The position numbers were made by a program, and so were the translations under genes. Source: Cydia pomonella (taxonomy: Eukaryota > Arthropoda > Insecta > Lepidoptera > Tortricidae). Taken from it: a stretch of 64,000 nt of DNA. Positions 55,150 through 64,000 of this stretch are shown one piece after another. The stretch lies in assembly GCF_033807575.1 (NCBI RefSeq), contig NC_084721.1:5394001-5458000 (forward strand). The letters are read 5' to 3'. The notes below the pieces were generated by a model, which had not been told where the DNA came from, made no database searches, and worked only from the letters and a program-made list of their open reading frames with translations. Position 1 is the stretch's first letter; each line of letters opens with the position of its first letter.

Positions 55150-55470
55150 TGGCTCAAGAGTAACACTGGTGTGAGCGGCTCAGGGGTATCGAGAGGCGTG
55201 CACCGCTTTCAACCCAGAGGCTGTAACAGCCACTGTGCCAACTCGCGTCTTGCACTTCCACCCTTGGAACTTATGGCTCTAACGACTCCACCCTGGCCGG
55301 CCGGCCAAGGCAACCCAGAAGCAGATAATCCTGTCCCACCCACCCTCCTTCGAATGACAGAACTCCCTAGGAACACTCGGGTACGTGAGATCGTTACTCC
55401 CCAACTGCATGCCACAAGCTGCCCGAAGTTGACTGATTGCACTGGTAAAATCAGCGGGCCATAGATTATT
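55150..55470. repeat. GC-rich block of unknown origin
   Basis: A 97-codon plus-strand ORF and a 94-codon minus-strand ORF both cross it, as expected for a GC-rich segment poor in stops. Recognisable pieces are TTTCAACCCAGAGGC, CCACCCTGGCCGGCCGGCC and GACTGATTGCACTGGTAAAA. I believe it is a repeat but cannot name it. Confidence 0.35.
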
Positions 55471-55639
55471 AGTTTGCAGTTCCTAAAAGCCATTGCTGAA
55501 AGGATGTGTAGCTGTCATATACAAAAACAATGGGTAGACAGTCTCAAAGTGTATGTCTTATGATAAATAGTTTCATGCCGCAGTAAAATAATGTGATTTG
55601 TAGTATTTAGTTTTAAAATATATTTTTATAATGTGTATG

Positions 55640-55700
55640 CTAATCTTAAGGTATTTATCTATGGGCCGCTAGTTGCCTGAAATAAATTATGATAGATAGA
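55640..55700 (+). mobile_element. LINE 3' end
   Basis: GGGCCGCTAGTTGCCTGAAATAAAT followed by a (GATA)-rich tail resembles a LINE 3' terminus. Confidence 0.4.
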
Positions 55701-56233
55701 CGGATAGATGGGGTGTTCTAAGAGAAAGTCGCTTTGAAAATGCTTTTGTCTTGTATGGCAGCTTCCTCAATCAACTGCGTAAAGCTCGAGAAAATACTGC
55801 CAAAAGGCTAGGCTAGATAATAAGTTTTTATAAAAGAAACATGTCTTTATGGGACCCATAACATTGAAGCAATACAAAAGTTAGAAATGAGAGTCAAATC
55901 TGACAATCGTTATCTACGCACGAAACGCCCCTTATTAAATGATACTTGATCGTGACGTCATGATTAAGTTTAATGCGTTTTATTTGCATTGCATTTACAA
56001 AAAGAGGAGCTTTCGAGTTTCGAGGATTATGTTTTTAAAATACGTGTAAGTATATTACGTAGGTTTGTTTGTATTGATTTTTTGATTCTAGAAATAATAG
56101 TTGTATAACCTTAATATGTATGTAGGTAAGTACTAAGTACATAAAAGGTACCGAAATAGGTCAGAAGAGCAGTAAATTCAATATTACTATACAGTATATC
56201 CAAAAAGAGCGCTATGATAAGTAAAAGTTCCTT
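55701..56233. other. Anonymous AT-rich DNA
   Basis: Nothing recognisable. Confidence 0.4.
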
Positions 56234-56446
56234 TTTAGGGTTCAGTACCCAAAGGGTAAAACGGGAGCCTATTACTAAGACTCCGCTGTCAGTACGTCTA
56301 TCCGTCTGTCACCAGGCTGTATCTCGTAAACCGTGATAGTTAGTTGATATTTTCACAGATGATGTATTACTGTTGCCGCAATAACAACAAATACTAAAAA
56401 CTACGGTACCCTAGATGGGCGAGTCCGGCTCGCATTTGTCTGGTAT
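56234..56446 (+). repeat. GGGTTCCGTACCC-family repeat, uninterrupted
   Basis: From TAGGGTTCAGTACCCAAAGG to GTCCGGCTCGCATTTGTCTG. Gives the empty site for the nested insertion at 54108. It ends about 10 bp before the satellite array. Confidence 0.75.
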
Positions 56447-56456
56447 TATTTAAAAT

Positions 56457-59250
56457 ATAGGAGGCAAATGAGGAAAGCCCATGAACAGAGGTCGTACCTA
56501 TCATAGGATAAGTAGATATATATGTACAAAGAAACAGCGGTATGTTAAGTAGATTTTTTTTATATAGTAGGCAAACGAGCAGAGCCCATGAACAGAGGTC
56601 ATACTCTTATCATAGAATTGGTAGATATGTACAAAGAAACAGCGCTATGTTAAGTAGAATCGATTTTTTTTAAGTAGGAGCTAAACGAGCAGAACTCATG
56701 AACAGAGTTCGTATCATAAGATTTGTAGATATGTACATAGAAATGGCGCTATGTTAAGTAGAAGTATTTTTTTAAATATAGGAGGCAAATGAGCAGAGCC
56801 CATCAACAGAGGTTGTATCATAGGATAAGTAGATATGTACAAAGAAATGGCACTATGTTAAGTAGAATTTTTTTTTTTATATATGAGGCAAACGAGCATT
56901 GCCCACGAACAGAGCTCGTATCAGAAGATTTATAGAGATGTACAAAGGAATGGCGTTATGTTAAGTAGAAGTTTTTTTTTAAATACAGGAGGCAAACGAG
57001 CAGAGCCCATGAACAGAGGTCGTATCATAAGATTTGTAGATATGTACATAGAAATGGCGCTATGTTAAGTAGAAGTATTTTTTTAAATATAGGAGGCAAA
57101 TGAGCAGAGCCCATCAACAGAGGTTGTATCATAGGATAAGTAGATATGTACAAAGAAATGGCACTATGTTAAGTAGAATTTTTTTTTTAATATATGAGGC
57201 AAACGAGCAGTGCCCACGAACAGAGCTCGTATCAGAAGATTTATAGAGATGTACAAAGGAATGGCGTTATGTTAAGTAGAAGTATTTTTTTTTTTAAATA
57301 TAGGAGGCAAACGAGCAGAGCCCATGAACAGAGGTCGTATCATAAGATTTGTAGATATGTACATACATAGAAATGGCGCTATGTTAAGTAGAAGTATTTT
57401 TTTAAATATAGGAGGCAAATGAGCAGAGCCCATGAACAGAGGTTGTATCATAGGATAAGTAGATATGTACAAAGAAATGGCACTATGTTAAGTAGATTTT
57501 TTTTTTAAATATATGAGGCAAACGAGCAGTGCCCACGAACAGAGCTCGTATCAGAAGATTTATAGAGATGTACAAAGAAATGGCGTTATGTTAAGTAGAA
57601 GTATTTTTTTTTAAATATAGGAGGCAAACGAGCAGAACCCATGAACAGAGCTCATATCATAAGATTTGTAGAGATGTACAAAGGAATGGCGTTATGTTAA
57701 GTAGAAGTATTTTTTTTAATATAGGAGGCAAACGAGCAGAACCCATGAACAGAGCTCATATCATAAGATTTGTAGAGATGTACAAAGGAATGGCGTTATG
57801 TTAAGTAGAAGTATTTTTTTAAATACAGGAGGCAAACGAGCAGAGCCCATGAACAGAGGTTGTATCATAGGATAAGTAGATATGTACAAAGAAATGGCAC
57901 TATGTTAAGTAGATTTTTTTTTTTAATATAGGAGGCAAACGAGCAGAGCCCACGAACAGAGCTCGTATCAGAAGATTTATAGAGATGTACAAAAGAATGG
58001 CGTTATGTTAAGTAGAAGTATTTTTTTAATATAGGAGGCAAACGAGCAGAACCCATGAACAGAGCTCATATCATAAGATTTGTAGAGATGTACAAAGGAA
58101 TGGCGTTATGTTAAGTAGAAGTATTTTTTTAAATACAGGAGGCAAACGAGCAGAGCCCATGAACAGAGGTCGTATCATAAGATTTGTAGATATGTACATA
58201 GAAATGGCGCTATGTTAAGTAGAAGTATTTTTTTTAAATATAGGAGGCAAATGAGCAGAGCCCATGAACAGAGGTTGTATCATAGGATAAGTAGATATGT
58301 ACAAAGAAATGGCACTATGTTAAGTAGAATTTTTTTTTAATATAGGAGGCAAACGAGCAGAGCCCACGAACAGAGCTCGTATCAGAAGATTTATAGAGAT
58401 GTACAAAGGAATGGCGTTATGTTAAGTAGAAGTATTTTTTTTAATATAGGAGGCAAACGAGCAGAACCCATGAACAGAGCTCATATCATAAGATTTGTAG
58501 AGATGTACAAAGGAATGGCGTTATGTTAAGTAGAAGTATTTTTTTAAATACAGAAGGCAAACGAGCAGAGCCCATGAACAGAGGTCGTATCATAAGATTT
58601 GTAGATATGTACATAGAAATGGCGCTATGTTAAGTAGGTAGAAGTATTTTTTTAAATATAGGAGGCAAATGAGCAGAGCCCATGAACAGAGGTTGTATCA
58701 TAGGATAAGTAGATATGTACAAAGAAATGGCACTATGTTAAGTAGAAGTATTTTTTTTAATATAGGAGGCAAACGAGCAGAACCCATGAACAGAGCTCAT
58801 ATCATAAGATTTGTAGAGATGTACAAAGGAATGGCGTTATCTTAAGTAGAAGTATTTTTTTTAAATACAGGAGGCAAACGAGCAGAGCCCATGAACAGAG
58901 GTTGTATCATAAGATTTGTAGATATGTACATAGAAATGGCGCTATGTTATGTAGAAGTATTTTTTAAATATAGGAGGCAAATGAGCAGAGCCCATGAACA
59001 GAGGTTGTATCATAGGATAAGTAGATATGTACAAAGAAATGGCACTATGTTAAGTAGAATTTATTTTTTTTAATATAGGAGGCAAACGAGCAGAGCCCAC
59101 GAACAGAGCTCGTATCAGAAGATTTATAGAAATGTACAAAGGAATGGCGTTATGTTAAGTAGAAGTATTTTTTTTTAATATAGGAGGCAAACGAGCAGAA
59201 CCCATGAACAGAGCTCATATCATAAGATTTGTAGAGATGTACAAAGGAAT
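56457..59250 (+). repeat. Satellite array, about 27 monomers of about 104 bp
   Basis: Each monomer runs GGAGGCAAACGAGCAGAGCC, CATGAACAGAG, GTATCATAAGATTTGTAGA, ATGTACA.AG.AATGGCG, TATGTTAAGTAGAAGTA and a T-run. Four variants alternate: A (AGGTCG, TACATAGAAATGGCGCT), B (AAATGAG, GGTTG, GGATAAGTAG, GGCACT), C (CCCACG, GCTCG, TTTATAGAG) and D (GAACCC, GCTCATATC). From the third monomer the order is A-B-C, A-B-C, A-B-C-D, D-(A/B hybrid)-C-D, A-B-C-D, A-B-D, A-B-C-D. The first three monomers are the most diverged. The last ends inside AAAGGAATG at about 59250. Confidence 0.92.
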
Positions 59251-60965
59251 GTATGACCTATTATTCACCTCGTAAATTATTTGCAGATGACTAAATAAAC
59301 ACCCTGTATATATTTGTTGTTGTATCAACAAATCAAGCATTTACATTAAAAAAGTGAGTGACATTTAATTAAGTGGAACTGCTGATGAAGACCAGACGGA
59401 ACACCTCAACTACGCGTATTTCACGTTTGGCGATATCTTCTTCGTTGAGATTGTTCTGCAAGTTATTTTTTAAGCTTCATTTTAGTCAAGATCTATTTCT
59501 GATAATGGATCCCAGGAATAATGGATGAAACTCTTCAAATATTTTACATATAGTATCTTTTTATATTTGCATTTAAACAGTGATATTTGGTGAAACGTGT
59601 TCATGAAGATTAGAATATAATTTCTCCTTGACAAGTATTTTACGAGTTAGGGCTTAGGTATATTATATGGGCTTACCTATGGGCTATTGTTTTTCATTCA
59701 ATAGTTTACATATGTGAAAGAGAAAGTATAACAATATGCTTGTTAGACTAAAATAGCTTTAGTTTTGTTAATTTCAAAAACTTAGTAGGTGATAATTATA
59801 ACATAGGTATAGAATCTTCAAAAATAAAACAGTAGATACAAAGCAGGTGTTATTGGCCCGTCTTTATATATAGAAAATCGATGGCATGATTCCTAGGAAC
59901 AGATCTTCGTATGTGTTATAGTTTCAAACTTTCCCATACTGAACGATCTAAATAGGCCACCATGTATTTTATTTCGTTGGATGAATTTAGGGTGTAGGGG
60001 AGAAACTACCCAATTATGAGCTACTTACTGAAAACTATCATTAATAGACAATTGTAAGGATATTTAACATTGCCAAAATAAGGTTAAAGGTGCCCTCTAG
60101 TAGTACTTAGTCGATATTGTGATACAATGAATGGTATTATAAACATTTTTCTTTTTTCATATACTATGGACATTCCTCGATGGCACCAAGCTGCAACCGG
60201 AAAGCGATGATCACACGGCAAATAAAATCGTGAAGACTGTAGCAGCCACGTCTAAGGAGGATGAATGTATCCACATTCAATATTTTTTATTTATTTTTTG
60301 TTTGATATGTAAAAATGCACGTCAATAAGGTGGCAAACTATTATTAACAGAGACCGGAATTATTGTGGCATTCTTGAACTGTCATAGAGAGTAATCATTT
60401 ATCGACTTCGGGTACACATATATCGATACAACGTAGAACACAAAATATTAAAAAGTTATAAAGTTCATGGATATTTGACTGTAAAAGAAGTAACTGCTTT
60501 TTTGCATTTCTTTTTACTTATTAAAAAATAGCTCTATAGTTAGGGAGTACAAGTCCAGTAAGGGTTGCTAGATAGCATCTCTCCAGCAACTCTTACTGAG
60601 TTTCAACATAATTACTTATATTTTCAAGAAATGAGAGGGGTAAAAAATTATAACTAACCATATTATTCTCAAAATGTTGGATTGTTTTAAGCATGACATC
60701 AGTGGAATACATTTTGAGCGCTGGGATTCGGTGGTTAACAGTCATAGTCGGTCTTTCGCATGTATTGCCGTTATTCTTTAAAAACGGATGGGAAAGTTAC
60801 TTACATTTTATTCACAAGAAATGCAAAGTAATTTAATCTTTAATTTATCACCTAGGAATGTAAAATTAACGACGACGACGACTTGTGATGATTTTGAAGT
60901 TTAAATATTTTTTGGCGTTGGTGTGGTAATTATACATTAATTCATAACGAGTTCAATTATTCACA
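59251..60965. other. Anonymous AT-rich DNA
   Basis: 1.7 kb. A codon-like stretch at about 60176-60285 (+) reads FLDGTKLQPESDDHTANKIV onwards, but it has no start, family or splice support. Confidence 0.3.
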
Positions 60966-61148
60966 ACCAGTGGCAGTAAATTAAAACACGATCGAAAGGA
61001 GTGTTTTAAATCGAAACGAGTTGCCAATTATCTATTCGCACATATACAACGTTTTACAGTACATATGGCACTTTAAATTTTCGACATAGGCGCGTAAAGT
61101 GCTAATTAACGCCCTAGTGCGGTAAAGTATTACCATATGTACTATAAA
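60966..61148. repeat. Interspersed repeat (AAAACACGACCGAAGG family), copy 2
   Basis: Same order of motifs as 52517..52720, with changes such as CGATCGAAAGGAGTG and GCCCTAGTGCGGTAAAGTA. Confidence 0.75.
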
Positions 61149-61446
61149 AAATGTTGTGTTTCAGTCGTTAGAAAAAACTGTTTAACCCTCGTGTCTTCAA
61201 ACCCCCAAAACGCTCAAGATTTCCACTTCTCTAAAATACATAACTGTTTTAGCCAAAAATATTAACTGTTGAACTATATTGAAGGCCCGGTTCACATTGA
61301 GTGGCTGCACCACTGTGCACATACAAAGTTTATTCTAACTGTAACTTTTTTGACCACATTATTTTCAATATTTCTCGATTTTTAGCAAGGTAAATTTTTT
61401 TTGATGTCATGTACCAAATAATACAAAAAAGGTACTAAAACTGGGA

Positions 61447-61528
61447 GTAAGCGTCAGGATGTCAGGACCATGATAGCTATTTATATCGTTATAAATAGCT
61501 ATCATGGTCCTGACATCCTGACACTTAC
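61447..61528. repeat. Near-perfect palindrome
   Basis: Arms 61453-61485 and 61490-61522 are exact 33-base inverted repeats beginning GTCAGGATGTCAGGACC, separated by TCGT. One mismatch outside, GTAAG/CTTAC pairing continues the stem. No gene flanks it. Confidence 0.9.
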
Positions 61529-62682
61529 GATACTACAATACAGTAAGGGCTATAACCGCGAACCACTTCATTAGTTCATCTATTCGCCTCTCTATCACTG
61601 CGCGATCTTTCTTTGTGCGAAAGAGAGGCACATAGGCTTCCCCTTCCCCCTGACGAAATTATGCGTTCCACGTCTTAATCATTAATTTAAGAACAATAAA
61701 ACATACGAAGAGTATTATTGTATTATTTCAGTAGTTACAGTAATAATAGGCATAAAATAGGGAATATTACGCAAAACTCTGCGTAGAGGGCGTTACTAAC
61801 GCACACGGGGCCTACCGCGAAATGGAAAATCTAAATTGTGGTTTCTGCCTCCATCATTCTTGCATATTCGATAGACAGAGAGGCAGATAGGTAACGAAAT
61901 TTCGTTTCGCGTTAGACCATCTAACCAAAACGCCTTGATGCATCAATGCCATAGTGAAAACTTGTCAAAAAACTGTTTAAGGCATAGTATGCATAAGTTA
62001 CTCTCAGGTTTATAATACATGCTAGTGCTGCTCTGCTCTACAGCCTGAAAAAATGTATGGCCTATCTATTTCAGGAGAATGCATCGTACGCGAGCAGTTA
62101 GCAATAATATCGCCAACGACAGATTGCAAATGAAATATAGGCACCTTTATGAGTAATTCAATAACTGCACTGAAATATGATGTTCGTACTCTCTGCAGGC
62201 AGATTTACAGAAGATCAGTTGGACTCTAAATTAAGTAAAAGAAATAGTTTCCCGTAATCTACAAATTTATTAACGAGATATTTAATTATATATAACTTCG
62301 TACGAAATGAAAAGTAATACGTGGGAATATGAGAAAAAATTAGTATATTTATATTAATTTATAACCTACATGCTCATTAATGAATAATTTTTACAAGCAG
62401 TAACATTACTAGATATCTCATTTAATATAATGCGACTAAATTACATTTCCGCAACACCTCCGTATTTCACAAAATAAATCAAGACATTATCCAACTTATA
62501 TAATTTTGACGTATATATCCGAGTCGCCCGTGTTGCGACCGTTGCGACTTTCATGTAGTAACACCTAACATGGAAAAGTAAATAATAAAGACTGAATCTT
62601 CACGGATACCGCGTTGTTCAGGAAATATATATAGGTCAAATAAATACTTAACTAAGTCGCTTGTAATAAACCTTGCGTAGAT
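61529..62682. other. Anonymous DNA, possible MITE with GGTTATAGCC end
   Basis: GGGCTATAACCGCGAA at about 61547 resembles MITE ends seen near 15330. The rest is unassigned. Confidence 0.3.
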
Positions 62683-62800
62683 AGATAGATAGATGTATAA
62701 ATAGAATACTCTTTATTGGAACACCTCAGTAAAAAGATACAAAAGAAAATAAAAAACAAACAATTGATTAAATGTAGAGGCAGACAACAGGCGGCTACGT
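62683..62800 (-). mobile_element. LINE 3' end with (GATA)n tail
   Basis: On the minus strand the sequence reads CTGTTGTCTGCCTCTACATT, AGGTGTTCCAATAAAGAG and ends in TATCTATCTATC. AATAAA and the tetranucleotide tail are the end of a non-LTR element. Confidence 0.55.
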
Positions 62801-63440
62801 AACGACTTATATATACTTATAGTACGTTATTCTTTTGTTATATAATTTATTTCATTGTCAATAATATGATAATCCGACAATATGTACGAAACGGCAGTAT
62901 TTAGTTCTTAAAGCTCTGCTTCTTCTGAACATTTTTTATTCCACTTCATTTACTATTAAAATTGGTAACAAATTCTTAGGCAACTTGTCTGGCGCTATCA
63001 ACTATCTCAAGTAAAATGTGGAGCCAGCGTGACTAAAATAAATATAAGTACATTTTTTTATTGCTTTCCACAAAACCGGCAATATGTAGAATTGTGTACC
63101 TTTATTTACAGAAATTTGGTTTCATATAGAGATTGGCAGTCATTGTTAATTAACTTCTCTCTGCGCCGAGTAAAATATAACCCGACCAAGTAATGTATTG
63201 GCTATACCATCCATATTTAACAAACAAATTTATGACGTTTTGTAACCTTCTTATTTTGGCAAATATATACCGACACATCCGAGCATGCACATTGCGAAGG
63301 GTGGTATTCTGGTTTTTCATCTTTCCAATATCTTGGTCCAATGTGTATTTGCGTCTGACATTTTGCTTAATGAGAGAGTGAGACGCAATGCACATTGGAC
63401 AAAGATCTTAGACTAGTGGAATATCACCCGAAAGGAAGAA
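62801..63440. other. Anonymous AT-rich DNA
   Basis: Inverted CCAATGTG..GCGTCT.AC and its mirror around 63340-63395 (ORFs on both strands) suggest a small hairpin. No gene. Confidence 0.35.
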
Positions 63441-63626
63441 TTGAGTCACCGGGTGGCCCGGAGGCTCCGAGAAGTCCGATTTTTGCTCATAGCATGACCG
63501 GCTAGTCTCCGGTCCGAGCCCGCACCGGGCCACTACAGAGCTCCGGTGATGACGTAATGCTTTCCATAGAAAACGAAGCGCCGGAAGCTCCGGCCCGGCC
63601 CTGCCCCTGTGTAGCGTGAGTCAACC
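63441..63626 (-). mobile_element. GC-rich MITE ending GCGTGAGTCAACC
   Basis: The right end, read on the minus strand, starts TGACTCACGCTACACAGG, GGCCGGGCCGGAGCTTCCGG, as at 51828. The left end TTGAGTCACCGGGTGGCCCGG is its approximate inverted partner. GC-rich, non-coding. Confidence 0.55.
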
Positions 63627-64000
63627 TTTATTGGGAGATATTATTTCATTGTTTTTATATTGTTGTGTGTTGACGATTCTTATTGGGAGATATTATTTGT
63701 GTTCTTTTATTAATTTATCGTTTTTATTTTTATTGTTCTCGTATTTTCGTAAGTTTTGACATTGTACATTTATATTTTGGATTTTTGTAAGTATTTACCT
63801 ACTTACTGTTTCTCTTATTTATTCTAATTGTATTGACAATCCTTATTGGAGCTATAATTTTATTTCATTAGTATTGTTATTATTTTCATTTTTATTATTT
63901 TATTTTGACGATCATGATAGAAATTCTTATATTTTTGACATCAATGCAAATTTATTATGTAATTGTCTTTCATGAAATAAATCATCTAATCATCTAATCT
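63627..64000. other. AT-rich tail, possible LINE 3' UTR
   Basis: Contains a repeated CTTATTGGGAGATATTATTT (63629 and 63682), and ends GAAATAAATCATCTAATCATC with a repeated ATCTAATC, like a polyadenylation signal and a short tandem tail. The element would be on the plus strand; it is cut by the window end. Confidence 0.35.

Noticed and set aside
56457..59250. CRISPR-like array
   Set aside because: Regular repeats, but there are no unique spacers: the whole 104-bp unit repeats, so it is a eukaryotic satellite.
60176..60285. Codon-like stretch FLDGTKLQPESDDHTANK..
   Set aside because: No start, stop context, splice sites or family; short enough to be chance.

Overview
This window looks like an intergenic or intronic stretch of a lepidopteran (moth or butterfly) nuclear genome. 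The base composition is AT-rich, there are no operons or bacterial signals, and many repeat families match ones I recognise from Lepidoptera: tRNA-headed SINEs, RTE-type LINE tails ending in (GAT)n, R1-clade LINEs, Helitron-like 3' ends ending in CTAG, and many short TIR elements. Species and chromosome cannot be told from the sequence. No complete host gene is visible. The best host-gene evidence is one short exon encoding the start of a THAP zinc-finger domain at 22929..22999 (+). Two weaker codon-like terminal exons lie at 32438..32545 (+) and 54881..55015 (-).

Layout: 0-10.7 kb is mostly anonymous AT-rich DNA with scattered SINE and MITE copies, a 23-bp minisatellite and a diverged tandem duplication (4.6-5.2 kb). 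At 10.7-12.8 kb, a TIR element contains a SINE that is itself interrupted by a TTA-flanked PIF/Harbinger-like MITE, a second TIR MITE and a second SINE with a 14-bp TSD. At 16.0-17.2 kb a 5'-truncated R1-clade LINE sits between perfect 15-bp TSDs inside a tRNA-like SINE head. A decayed jockey/CR1-type LINE occupies 19.6-20.8 kb. At 24.4-29.8 kb lies the youngest and best preserved element: a Ty3/Gypsy LTR retrotransposon with 830-bp LTRs that look identical, an ATAT target duplication and one long ORF. That ORF keeps Gag, zinc knuckle and protease but has lost the reverse transcriptase core and most of the integrase.

At 34.1-36.8 kb there is a large imperfect inverted repeat whose left arm is split by a pogo-like MITE. 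From 37 to 56 kb the sequence is a mosaic of short MITEs, LINE and SINE fragments and copies of two common 'GGGTTCCGTA' repeat families. At 56.46-59.25 kb is a satellite of about 27 monomers (about 104 bp) arranged in a visible higher-order A-B-C(-D) pattern. The remainder is AT-rich DNA with a near-perfect palindrome at 61.45 kb and a GC-rich MITE near the end.

The window therefore reads mainly as a record of layered transposition, with one recently active non-autonomous retrotransposon and one locally amplified satellite, rather than a set of cooperating genes.
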